A stretch of 64,000 nt of DNA from Lineus longissimus (Eukaryota > Nemertea > Pilidiophora > Heteronemertea > Lineidae), in NCBI RefSeq assembly GCF_910592395.1, contig NC_088308.1, positions 15,205,501 through 15,269,500 on the forward strand, written 5' to 3'. The notes below the pieces were generated by a model. It ran no database searches, was not told where the DNA came from, and saw only the letters and a list, made by a program, of their open reading frames with translations. Both the position numbers and the translations under genes were made by a program. Shown here in pieces: positions 55,173 through 64,000 of the stretch (positions are counted from its first letter, which is position 1; each line of letters starts with the position of its first letter).

Positions 55173-55710
55173 GGACACTCATTCTACCATTTACTCATAT
55201 GAATAGCTCAGCTTTTCAGCTGAGCTAAAAACCGAGTGAGTGACAGACCTGAAACTTATGTGGTGTTATTACCTAGTGTAGGGGAGGTTCCCTATCCATT
55301 TTGGGCCCGATCTGAAATCCAAGATGGCTGCCAGGCCCGACTTGGTTTTTCGCATTCCGACCTGTAACTCAAGAACCAAGTGAGTGACAGACCTGAAACT
55401 TATGTGGTGTGATCAGGTTGTGTAGGGGAGGTTCCCTGTCGATTTTGGGCCTGACCCAAAATCAATATGGCTGCCAGCAGCCAACTTAGATTTTGGTATT
55501 CCGATTGTTAACTGAAGAACTAGAGGTTTGACACACTTCAAACTTTTGTGGTGCAATGGTCATTCAGGGGATGCTCTCTATCAATTTTGGGCGTGTTCCA
55601 AATTCCAATATGGCTGCCAGCAGCCAACTTAGATTTTGGTATTCCGATTGTTAACTGAAGAACTAGAGGTTTGACACACTTCAAACTTTTGTGGTGTGAG
55701 CGGGGGCATA

Positions 55711-56157
55711 CATTCGCAATTTGCCCCAATTGCGTTATATATTTCTAGTTCAGAACAAACACTTATCACCTTTGCTGACAATATTTTCAGAAGGTGTGTA
55801 TACATTCGTGTGTCCATTTACACTGCACGTGTATACGTGCTTTACTGTACATTTCTACAGGAGTGAGCAGGATGTACAGAAAAACGATCTCCAAAACTGT
55901 TGCTTTCAGCACAAGCGACACGTTAAGCGAGGTTTCAGCAATTATTTTCAGTGAAGGTATATCTCATGTGTAGAGTCTGGGTGATTTTGAGACATTCTTA
56001 GGTGTTTAAGGCGCACAGTTTGATGAAACTTGCCCGAATTCGTAATTTTTTTGATGAATGTATATCCGCCATTGCGGGGATCTGGAAACTTTCGGATGAC
56101 AAAATTGCCTCAAAAGATGGACGTGCTCCCTATAATCACCCAAACTAACAGCGAATA
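55711..56157 (+). repeat. Diverged copy of the 41.4 kb / 62.1 kb repeat
   Basis: GTACATTTCTACAGGAGTGA...GAAAAACGATC...GTAGAGTCTGGGTGATTTT (55848-55994) parallels TACATTTCTACAGCGACGAA...GTAGCGTCTGGGTGATTATA at 41421-41550 and 62050-62180, with many differences. Non-coding. It ends where the pogo-like transposon begins. Confidence 0.6.
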
Positions 56158-56159
56158 TA

Positions 56160-58382
56160 CAGTGACTACTTAGTTAACTGGTGCTTGGTCTAAAATTTTC
56201 TAAGTCACTAATAGAGGCCCAGAATGGGATATTGTCGATTTACGACCATGTAGGGCCTATACTAATCACATTTCAATGAAGAAAATGACAGAGTTTTGAT
56301 TACATGTTCATTTCTTGATCTGGTCTTCTGTGGCCAATTTTATCAATCAATGGTTGGTATGAAAGGCAATTGCAGTTGTGTAATTTCCTAGGCCCTTTAC
56401 CCTAACAATCATATTGGTCATTCCTGTAGAAAGTTCAAATCATGAGGAACACAACGTTGTTGTTACTGCTGATGCTTTCGCTCTTTGTCATGTGTCAGTC
56501 AATGATGGATGCTGGCAATGATGACGATGATGATGATGATGATGCCGATCAGCAGAATGGTGCTGCAGCAGTTGGTCTCCCTCGACGATGTAACAGTTAC
56601 ACTGTTGAAGCCAGGCTGCGACATGCCTTGGATTGCCAAACAGCAATTGAACATGGCCGCATTCTAAATGTCAATGAGTATGCTAGGCGCTATCGACTAT
56701 CCCCAACAACGCTCAGGAGATGGATACAGAACATCGATGAAATGACGGATCAAGTGGAGGAAAATGCAGAACGCCGGCGAGTCAGAACCGACCATGATGG
56801 TTGTTGGCCGGAAGTTGAGAATATCGTGCACCAGCATTTTCAAGAACGGAGGAATATTGCCCTGCCCGTTTCTCGGTCGGACATTGTTAATGATGCAACG
56901 ATTGAATTTCAGAACTGGTGGGGCCAACTCCCACACAATGAACTTGAGGACATTGCAGCACGTCGCCCCGAAAGGTCCCAGTTTTCTGCATCAGTGGGTT
57001 GGGTTACAAATTTTATGAAACGGAAAAAGATTGTTTTCCGCCGTAAAACGAAAGATTCCACCACTGTACCGGCTGATGCACCACAGAGAGTGAGAGAATT
57101 TCAGACTGGCGTTAGGCAAACTGTAGCTGACAACCATGTCCACACGCTCTTGAACTTTAACGAAACGTTTGCTCAGTTGGACTTCCCTCCGATGTATACA
57201 GCTGAGACCAGAGGTACAGTAGATGTAAATGTGAAAACATCGCGAGGAAATGCCAAACTCGGGTGCACCGTTGGATTGACAGTTGGCTCCAACGGAGAAA
57301 AACCGCCTGCTCATGTTGTTTTCAGGCAGCCGGGCTTCGTGCGTCAGATTAGAGATTTGAACAACATTCCAGATAACGTACGGGTCACATCCTCGAGGTC
57401 TGGTTGGGAGAATGGAGAGACACTGCAACATTGGTTGGACAATGTTCTTTTCCCTTACATTGGCGATTTTGACTTTAATGACATCCTTCTGCTTTTGGAC
57501 AGATTCCGACCGCATCAAGCAGAGGATTTCTGTTACCCAATGGTTGAAGCAGGCATACTGTTAGACAATATTCCTGCTAGGTGTACATCGCTGGCTCAGC
57601 CGTTAGATCTCACTATTATGAGGGGATTTAAAGCTATAATGCGAAAGTATTGGAAGTTATGGAAATGTGATGCAACTGAGGCTGACGGAAATTGCCGCAA
57701 AATTACATTACATGATGTACTCGGCATTATAAGTAGAGCATGGAATGATGTAGCTCCTGAGTCTGCGGCTAAGTCATTTCAAGTGGCTGGCTTAACACCT
57801 CAACCAGATGGTCATTATCGTGATGATGTTGCAGATGATTTGTTGCTTGGTGAAAACGAATTGTCAGACTCCAATAATGATGATGATAACTTAAATTTTG
57901 ACGACAACTTGGAATTGTAAAACAGTTGTAGTGCAAAGTAGTGAATAAGTAAATGTTGTTAATGGCATCGGTTATGTAAGTGTTAGTTACTTTACCCCCC
58001 AAGTTAAACTTTTGGGCAAAAATCTCACATCCCCTCCCTGATTCAAATGCCACTTTTTTTAGGGTTTACCCTGTAAAAAGCTTGTAACGACATTCATTTT
58101 CCATGAAAAGCACTGGCCAGTGATCGTAGTCTTGGATGGACTTTCTGCATGTCGGATTTCAAGCTATTAAAACTTTCTGAGTACTTGATGAAAGTGATCA
58201 TAGTCAATAGGTATCAATGCCGACATGTGCAGTAGGCTCAAGTTGTCATTATTAGCCCATTCATGCTTCTCAAAAGGAATGTAGGCCCTGCACAACCCAT
58301 CTGGGCCTAAAATGCATATTATAATGACCTATTATGGACTTAGAAAATTTTAGACCAGCACCAGTTAACTAAGTACTCACTG
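56160..58382 (+). mobile_element. Intact pogo/Tigger-like transposon, 2.2 kb
   Basis: Terminal inverted repeats of about 55 bp (CAGTGACTACTTAGTTAACT... on the left; its complement ending ...AAGTACTCACTG at 58382), flanked by TA (56158-56159, 58383-58384). One uninterrupted 492-codon transposase (56442-57920) occupies the middle. The repeats match at most positions with a few substitutions and a 1-bp indel, so the insertion is not very old. It lies in the ClC-7 intron in the opposite orientation to that gene. Confidence 0.92.
56442..57920 (+). CDS. pogo/Tigger-like transposase, N-D-D catalytic triad, leader peptide
   Basis: 492 residues, intronless. Residues 1-19 are a hydrophobic leader (TLLLLLMLSLFVMC), 23-34 an Asp run, 52-98 a psq-type helix-turn-helix (VNEYARRYRLSPTTLRRW), 115-205 a CENP-B-like DNA-binding domain (ALPVSRSDIV, NWWGQLP, FMKRKKIVFRRK), 235-410 a DDE domain, then an acidic tail. 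The triad is N240 (LLNFNETFAQLDFPP), D353 (LLLLDRFRPH) and D389 (SLAQPLDLTI), with 35 residues between the last two. Active pogo-type enzymes have D-E-T where this has N240-E-T. The role would be cut-and-paste at TA. An alternative start at Met21/22 would skip the leader. The complete frame in matched terminal repeats suggests recent activity despite the missing Asp. Confidence 0.9.
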   Translation: MRNTTLLLLLMLSLFVMCQSMMDAGNDDDDDDDDADQQNGAAAVGLPRRCNSYTVEARLRHALDCQTAIEHGRILNVNEYARRYRLSPTTLRRWIQNIDEMTDQVEENAERRRVRTDHDGCWPEVENIVHQHFQERRNIALPVSRSDIVNDATIEFQNWWGQLPHNELEDIAARRPERSQFSASVGWVTNFMKRKKIVFRRKTKDSTTVPADAPQRVREFQTGVRQTVADNHVHTLLNFNETFAQLDFPPMYTAETRGTVDVNVKTSRGNAKLGCTVGLTVGSNGEKPPAHVVFRQPGFVRQIRDLNNIPDNVRVTSSRSGWENGETLQHWLDNVLFPYIGDFDFNDILLLLDRFRPHQAEDFCYPMVEAGILLDNIPARCTSLAQPLDLTIMRGFKAIMRKYWKLWKCDATEADGNCRKITLHDVLGIISRAWNDVAPESAAKSFQVAGLTPQPDGHYRDDVADDLLLGENELSDSNNDDDNLNFDDNLEL

Positions 58383-58384
58383 TA

Positions 58385-59669
58385 TATTCTTAAGATCCTT
58401 TTCTTGACCTCTGATGAGTTAATTTTGTCTGATGCAGTGTTTCAACACAAATTTGAGGGCGATTACAATCACGAAAAATTCACACTCACCCAGTCTAGAA
58501 TGCGTAGACGATATGTCTGTTGGCTCTTCCATGTAGCGGGTATCCTCCCACCTGTTCAGGTCGGGACAGATCAACGTTGAGCAACTTGCCTAATCGGTAA
58601 AAATGCGGGAGGCAGTGCTATTACCGGAACGGTTCAGAACCGGCGATTTTCATCAAAAATCACCTGAAAACTAAAAAAGTAAGCAACGGCTGCAAAAATA
58701 AAGTACACGTTGTTCGTTAGCAGGTTATGAAACGTAACCTAACCAAATTTCAGGTCGTTCCGTGCGGCAGTTTCGGAGATACGTGTCGAAAACCACATCC
58801 CTCGGGTCCCGGCGATCGGCTCAGTAAAAACAATAGACCATATCCACGGAGTTGTGGATATGGTCTAATGAGGTAGATATCGGAAGTTCCATATTTTTCA
58901 TGAACTACTATTTTTCTCAGTCCCACTCCATTTGGGCTCAACACCATTTGGCCATTGTGCTCATGCACAATATAGACAGGGCTCAGACCCACTCAACTGG
59001 GGCTCTGCCTCACTCTATTTAGGGCTTAGTTCCACTACATCAGCTTTGACCCGGCTGTTGGTTTCAGTACCAACTGATTTGCCTAGCTTACCGAGGCCTT
59101 CTGATGGTGTGATGTTGCTCAGTAGCAGCAGGTCCAGCTAATCCGGACGACAGGTTTTTTATGTTTATACCCAAAACTCTACATGTTTGTTCGAGGGTTT
59201 GAACCCATTTTCTCAGCTACGGCAGTCACATTTGGCATTGCTATTCCTACAGCTCATTACAACGCGTGCTCTGATTTACTCATTTGGGCAGTTGGAAGCC
59301 TGAGGTGAAATCGTGACTGCGTTTACCTCCTGGACTGCAAATTGGAACCCTGCTCTATGTAGCAGTGTGTTCGTCGAAAGGCCATCATGACAATGCTGTT
59401 AAACGACTTGGAAATAGGGCAAACACATGATACAGGGCAAATTATGGATTATGCTTATTCTGCCATTTTTTGGCTTTCTGTTCCCAATAGGGTTATTGCT
59501 ATTGTATCACACTGTGATTAGGTTATAATACTCATTACCTTACCCTTGTTGGAACTGGTTGCCATCACTGTAGGCCTATCACTTTCGGAAGGACAGACAA
59601 ACGGCCCGACTGCGGGAGTAATACAAAATCTTCCCCCTTTTTCAGAAAGCAGGGAAATAATGAATTTTT
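58385..59669. other. Intron sequence, no gene seen; short hairpin
   Basis: No coding signature. A perfect 14-bp-stem hairpin TAGACCATATCCAC-GGAGTT-GTGGATATGGTCTA lies at 58834-58867. The region is in the ClC-7 intron. Confidence 0.45.
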
Positions 59670-60495
59670 ATGAAATGGTCCAGGGACCATGTGCTCACCT
59701 GTGTCAAAGGGAAGGCTATGGGGTCAGTGATTCTGACATTGGTAAAGCTGTATATATCGTTTTATGGTCAGACCAGCAATTGCCAATGACCCCTGTATGG
59801 TCCACATGATGTGCTTTGGAAATACAAGGTCTAATTTGGTGTGGTAATTAATCAGTTGTTTCTTCAGTGACTGTTTGCTTCATGTTATATTCCTGGAGAA
59901 AGAATTTTTCAAGTTTGGCATTGAAATTTTCACCTCCCACTATTGAATTCATGTTGAAATCACCAAGAATGACATAGGTTTCAGTCGGCTGGTATGATCA
60001 GGTGCAGGTGGTGTTGGCCTCCTATTGGCCAAACTGTGAATTGTATTATGCCAAGTTTCGGTCTCTGAGTAGGCGTCAACCAGGGTACATTTGTACCAAG
60101 CTTGAGATCTCTGGCTAAAGTGGTTACGAAACGTGCCACCACCGACTAACGGCGTTGCTGCCGACAAACTTTGACCTCAAAAGTAGTTCAAATCAAAAAC
60201 CCGGAGGATATGTGATGTCCCATTTGTAGAAGTACCTACCATATTTTTTTCAAATTTTTCGGACCGGTAATAAGGGAGAAAACACAATTTGTCCATGTTT
60301 GACCTCTGGCCCCCTGGTGGCTAAACCGTGTATCATATGAGGCCGCGATTCGGTCACTCAGTAGCGGTCACCTAGGGGTACATGTGTACCAAGTTAGAGT
60401 TCAAAAGCTTGAGCGGTTACAAAACGTGCTACCCATGTCTAACGACGACGACTGACACTGCGTGATGCTAAAGGCTCACAGATGAGCCAAAAAAA
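59670..60495 (+). repeat. GAC-type dispersed repeat, variant start
   Basis: Starts ATGAAATGGTCCAGGGACCA (the palindrome has changed in both arms, GGTCC/GGACC, keeping the pairing) then TGTGCTCACC. It contains GGCCCCCTGGTGGCTAAAC (60308), GTTACGAAACGTGCCACC, (ACG)n and ends ACAGATGAGCCAAAAAAAG. It lies just inside the donor of the ClC-7 intron. Confidence 0.75.
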
Positions 60496-60738
60496 GAGAG
60501 CTTTTTGAAAGTTTTAAGATTTTGAAAAATTGGAAAATATTTGAAAAGATGACTTGATTATTTTGACTTGGGGATATGAGGTGGAGTAGAATAGAATTCT
60601 ACTGCTCACAAAGACCTCATCAACTCCTCAGGTTTGATGGTATAGAAATAGTACGAAAGAGTATACAGCCTTCATCAGTTGAAACAGTTCTTCAGAGACC
60701 ACAATCAACGGTATAAAACCATCTTTTTTAGAACATAC

Positions 60739-60819
60739 CTGATTATACTCATTTACTACAACAAGATGCCTCAATCCCAAGCCTCGGAACATTTTGAAGA
60801 TTCTTGGTAAAGAAGTTGT
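60739..60819 (-). CDS. CLCN7: ClC-7-type antiporter, penultimate exon (CBS2)
   Basis: An 81-bp (27-codon) phase-0 exon on the reverse strand: acceptor TTCTCTTTCAG (60820-60830), donor CAG|GTATGTTC (60738-60731). It encodes [20 protein letters not shown], the strand-helix core of the second cytoplasmic CBS domain of ClC-7, and joins in frame to the exon at 42757-42885. In ClC-7 the CBS domains regulate gating and bind nucleotide at their interface. Further upstream exons were not found up to 64000, so the next intron is at least 3.2 kb. Confidence 0.88.
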
Positions 60820-60936
60820 CTGAAAGAGAAAAAAACATCATGTAAGAATTTTATTTTTACACATCTTTGTCTACCAGATGTATACTTAAATTAAGATGTA
60901 TAAGGTGGGCAAATATAAATGTCTCAAACTTAAAAT

Positions 60937-61300
60937 ATGAAATGGCCAGGGCCATTGTGCTCACCTCCCTCACAATAACAGGAATTGAACTGGACTGAAT
61001 TTTGGTCTCCCAGGTGTCATTACATAGGGGAACATATGTACCAAGTTTCAAGTCATACGACAAAAATTACCAATGATCAAGCCATTTCAGTGTTTTAGAT
61101 TTTGGCCACCCAGTGGCCAAACTAGGAATTGAACCGGACTGAAATTTCGTCATAAAATAGGGTTACCTGGTGGTCAAATCAGGAATTGAATCGGATCCGT
61201 CTCCTAGGTATCATTACATAGGGGAACATGTACCAAGTTTCAAGTCGATAGCTCCAGCAGTTACAAAACGTGAATTGCTAACAGACGACGACGGACGGAC
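60937..61300 (+). repeat. Short GAC-type dispersed repeat
   Basis: Starts ATGAAATGGCCAGGGCCATT, GTGCTCACC. It contains CACCCAGTGGCCAAACTAGG (61110), ACCAAGTTTCAAGTCGATAG and ACGACGACGGACGG (61284-61298). The terminal hairpin is not seen. Confidence 0.65.
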
Positions 61301-61452
61301 TCTTGTATTAGGGACACACTTGGAAGTGACAAATGCCGTCCTTAATAGAGTGGTGGCCTGATTACAGAGGTCATAATGAATGGAAATAGCCTATTTAAGA
61401 CTAAAATCAGTGTCAGGGAGGGTGTCATGCTAACAGAGGACTTCGCTATTAA

Positions 61453-61678
61453 CCCTTTCGCTGCGGATGTACGCCAACTGGCGACTCAAATAAAAATGTC
61501 TATCGTGCGGCCGTAGGCCGGTTGACGAATTCGCCTATTTTGATTCCTATGTGTTATAGACTGATATGCAGTTCTGTAAATGTCTGATAGATGGCAATAG
61601 TGTTTCATTTATTAGTGGTCCTCCATGGAATTAGAATGGTAGAGAACAATAGAAATTTTGGGTTCTGCAGTGAAAGGG
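61453..61678. mobile_element. 226-bp piggyBac MITE
   Basis: TTAA at 61449-61452 and 61679-61682 bounds ends CCCTTTCGCTGCGG and GCAGTGAAAGGG. The left end matches that of the remnant at 11331, including the following ATGTACGC (seen as GCGTACAT at 11851), so the two are related families. No coding sequence. Confidence 0.88.
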
Positions 61679-61721
61679 TTAAGGCAATACTCTGATTACA
61701 TCTTGTCATGTACAAAATACA

Positions 61722-63403
61722 AAGATTCAAGAAAAACCATACTTTGAAGAAATCGGCCCAATAGCTTTTGCACAGCGACCCAAAAGGGCAGTGTCAGTGA
61801 CATTTACTTATGAATCCGACTATAGGCCTAACTATAAAAGCACTGATGACAGCTGTGCTACACTTTCATCATTATCATCATCTACTTTAGTCAACCAGCT
61901 CAGATGACCTTTCTTGGGGCAGTGATCGGTAACGGTGAACTCCTTCCGACCCAACAGGCAAATGTTTACATTCGTGTCTCTGTGTATCATGGATTCATGT
62001 GTATACTAACACTGTTGTTGTGTTGACACACTGACTGACTCTGACTGTGTACATTTCTACAGCGACGAAAAACGATCACAAAAATGGTTCTTTTTGAGCA
62101 CTCGTGACATGTTTACAAAAATTAAAGCAAGTGTTTTTAGTAGAGGTTTACCTAATGAGTAGCGTCTGGGTGATTATAAACCATTAACTTGTGTTTAAAA
62201 GCCCACATTGAAACGAAAGGTTCCGGCTTGACGCTAATCTCCAATGACGGCAGCGGCCATTTTGCCATACTCGAGAAACTTTGGGATCGTCAAATGCAAT
62301 GGAAATCACATAATTACTGACACACACTGCTACAATTCATCATTTTATTGTTCTTTCACAGTATTATTACGCCACCCCGATTCGCAAGGCAGCTTGTACC
62401 AACTGGCTCTGCATTGACTATCCCCATTCCAAGCCGAAGAACAGTGTGACAAGTTTCTCATTTTACCTTCCAATCACAGTCAAAATTTTCTAAAACAACC
62501 GGCAATGAGGCTAGTCATCTCAAACCAATCACAAGAATGAAATCAACACATACGACCTCATCCGAAGAGCGGATGATTAAGTTTTGGCATTGATTCAAGG
62601 TGATTTAATTCCTTCTTCGTCTCACTTCAAATTCATAAAATGGCTGTCTTCCATACTTGTAGTATGCAGATCTAGTGGCGCAGTACAACACTGCGCATCT
62701 GGGATACCCCGACGGATTGCCTCGAACCGCAAAATTCAAAACTGCTGGCAATGTGCCAACTGACATTTTTGCACAATACCGCCACCTAGTGATATGAAAC
62801 GAAATTAATCTATTTAATATCGAAACCTCTATACCAGGCCGACCTCTAAAACTTCATTTCAAACTTCAATCTGCTGGAATAAAGAAAATGGGCTTTTTTA
62901 ACCTTGACCTACCTGAATAGTAGGTCACACTGACCTAAATCTGTGTCAACATGTAGAGATGCCCAATAGGTGTCTACATATCAAATTTACAGAGTATGAC
63001 CAAAAGCAAAAAAACGTGCCATGATTAAAGACATTTTAGAGTTCGACCTCTGTGACCTTGAAATGAAGGTCAAATCAAAAACCCGTGTGATATGTGATGT
63101 ACCTCTATTAGATACACCTACCATAAAATTTTCATCGCTCTAGCTTTAACCATAAGCTTCAAAATGACAAAAATAGGTTTTCAAAGAGCGCCCCCTATAT
63201 GGCAGACCAGCAGTCAAATTGCGCTGATTTCATTCTGAAGAAAGGTCTTGCCTAGGGGTACCCACACACCAAGTATGAACTTTCTGGGTCAAGCGGTTAA
63301 AAACGTGCCACGATTTTGTCAAAAGTTAATGACGGACGACGACGACGACGGACGCCAGACGCCGCGGTATCGTATAAGCTCACCGGACAGGTGAGCTAAA
63401 AAT
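61722..63403 (+). repeat. GTGAGC-type dispersed repeat, copy C (longest)
   Basis: Combines the right arm of the fold-back element (61722-61833), the 41193-41564 segment (61834-62196), about 470 bp absent from copy B, and the 14322-15118 segment inverted (62600-63403). Ends (GAC)n (63331-63350), AGCTCACCGGACAGGTGAGC, TAAAAA. Non-coding. It shows that copies A and B are partial. Confidence 0.82.
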
Positions 63404-64000
63404 GGCCAAAGACACATCTTGACAACCTGGAACAACATTTGAAAACAACTTATTTAAACACTGTATTATTGAAAAATTCCAACTCCAAGCGGTGAAATCA
63501 TGAAGTGAACCAGCCAATTGAAAAAAAAGTGCCTGGGGCTCAGCTGAAATTTTGTCAAAACCAGATATGGTACCATGGTAAATGGCAAGATTGTGGACAA
63601 TCTTTGAGTGGAACTTGGCCAAAGGCAATCCTATCTGGGCATTTGGATGTAAAGTAATATGATATCAATGCTTATTGCACTACTTGTAGCTGGAAGAACA
63701 TTTGAAAACAGCTAATTAAAACACTGTTTTATTGAAAAATTACAACTCCAAGTGGTAAAATCATGAAGTGAACCAGCCAATTGAAAAAAAGTGCCTGGGA
63801 CTCAGCTGAAATTTTGTAAAACCAGATATGGTACCATGAGTTTAAATGGCAAGATTGTGGACAATCTTTGAGTGGAACTTGGCCAAAGGCAATCCCATCT
63901 GAGGCATTTGGATGTAAACTAATATGACATCAATGCTTATTGCACTACTGGTAGCTGTAACATTGCTTGACTTAGCTGAAGCACTCACAATATCAAGCCT
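63404..64000. repeat. Two-unit tandem duplication, ~263-bp period
   Basis: AAATCATGAAGTGAACCAGC occurs at about 63495 and 63758. The flanking AACATTTGAAAACA, CAGCTGAAATTTTGT, GGCAAGATTGTGGACAATCT and GGCATTTGGATGTAAA follow in the same order in both units. Similarity is high with small indels. Non-coding; the second unit runs towards the window end. Confidence 0.85.

Larger units (their letters stand above)
51787..55231 (+). mobile_element. Transposon-like segment with GCTCAGCTGAG ends carrying a gene
   Basis: The left end AACAAGAGGCCCAAGGGCCT then GGCGCTCAGCTGAG; the right end (ACAG)n (about 55098-55172), then CAGCTTTTCAGCTGAGCTAAAAA. The tandem array is cut mid-unit on the left and resumes mid-unit on the right, as if this 3.4 kb had been inserted. 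It contains a Harbinger element (52396-53745) and the two-exon small gene (54710-53925). The CCACCTAGTGGCCAAAC block (54977) links it to the other dispersed repeats. Alternatively the two ends are independent fragments. Confidence 0.5.
50834..55710 (+). mobile_element. Tandem-repeat element with TATGCCCCCGCT ends
   Basis: The left end TATGCCCCCGCTAAAGTGGG forms a hairpin; the right end AGCGGGGGCATA (55699-55710) is its inverted match. The body (50990-51786 and 55232-55698) is a tandem array whose unit holds CCACCATCTTAGATTTT, CATTCCGCTCGTTAACTAGA, ACAGTCTTCAAACTTTTGTG and TAGGGGAGGTTCCCTATCGA. The period is ~147-148 bp, with five to six units on the left and about three diverged ones on the right. 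The array is broken mid-unit at 51786/55232 by the segment 51787-55231. Non-coding. Confidence 0.8.
42886..60738 (-). other. CLCN7: 17.85 kb last intron of the ClC-7 gene
   Basis: Defined by the donor GTATGT (60738-60733) and the acceptor TTTCTTGCAG before 42885. It contains a LINE with three nested insertions, a Harbinger element with a MITE inside, a pogo-like transposon, tandem arrays and a small same-strand gene. Expansion by transposons explains most of its length. Confidence 0.8.

Noticed and set aside
1-64000. CRISPR arrays, bacterial operons, ribosome binding sites, rRNA, tRNA
   Set aside because: The tandem repeats here have 80-300 bp units with no spacer pattern, the genes are spliced, and no rRNA or tRNA sequence was recognised.

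Overview
The window is animal (metazoan) nuclear DNA. It has spliced genes with GT/AG introns and very long non-coding stretches, and transposable elements of nearly every eukaryotic class are stacked inside one another. I see no prokaryotic operon, CRISPR array, rRNA or tRNA. The dominant short repeats begin with a GGCCAGGGCC-type palindrome followed by GTGCTCACC. They end in a GAC, GGAT or ACAG microsatellite followed by a GAGCTAAAAA end. Repeats of this style are common in molluscs and other lophotrochozoans, so a marine lophotrochozoan invertebrate is my best guess, but the species cannot be fixed from the sequence.

Host genes. Two exons on the minus strand (60739-60819 and 42757-42885) encode the C-terminal CBS domain and tail of a ClC-7-type chloride/proton antiporter. 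They are separated by a 17.85 kb intron that has been filled by transposons. Inside that intron, on the same strand, is a probable two-exon gene for a 60-residue protein (54710-53925) with a CCAAT/E2F-like/CRE-like promoter and an AATAAA signal, plus a decayed duplicate of its last exon (50456-50726).

Layout. 1-10.6 kb: an old reverse-strand BEL/Pao retrotransposon, cut by three later events: a 941-bp inverted-repeat transposon, a complete LTR-bounded but internally deleted BEL/Pao element (1320-7719), and a CR1-group LINE fragment. 10.6-13.9 kb: an AT-rich fold-back element and two piggyBac remnants. 14.3-20.7 kb: a dispersed repeat, a LINE fragment and a Tx1/L1-like LINE carrying a MITE. 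22.9-28.1 kb: a pogo/Tigger-like transposon split by a 2.9 kb insertion. 28-42.7 kb: LINE tails, ~300-bp tandem-module repeats, an 8-bp-TSD inverted-repeat element and a fold-back element. 42.7-60.8 kb: the ClC-7 intron, holding a LINE with three nested insertions, a ~147-bp tandem array, a Harbinger element with another Harbinger MITE inside it, the small gene, and an intact pogo/Tigger-like transposon (56160-58382). 60.9-64 kb: more repeats and a piggyBac MITE.

Most notable points. (1) Two divergent pogo-like transposases both have Asn where the first catalytic Asp of the DDE triad should be, and both start with a signal-peptide-like hydrophobic leader followed by an acidic run. (2) The ~300-bp repeat modules repeatedly carry a conserved cluster of nuclear-receptor-type half-sites and a CTCF-like motif. 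(3) The small unrecognised two-exon gene appears to lie inside a transposon-like segment. (4) Several insertions can be ordered in time because their target duplications restore the interrupted coding sequence.
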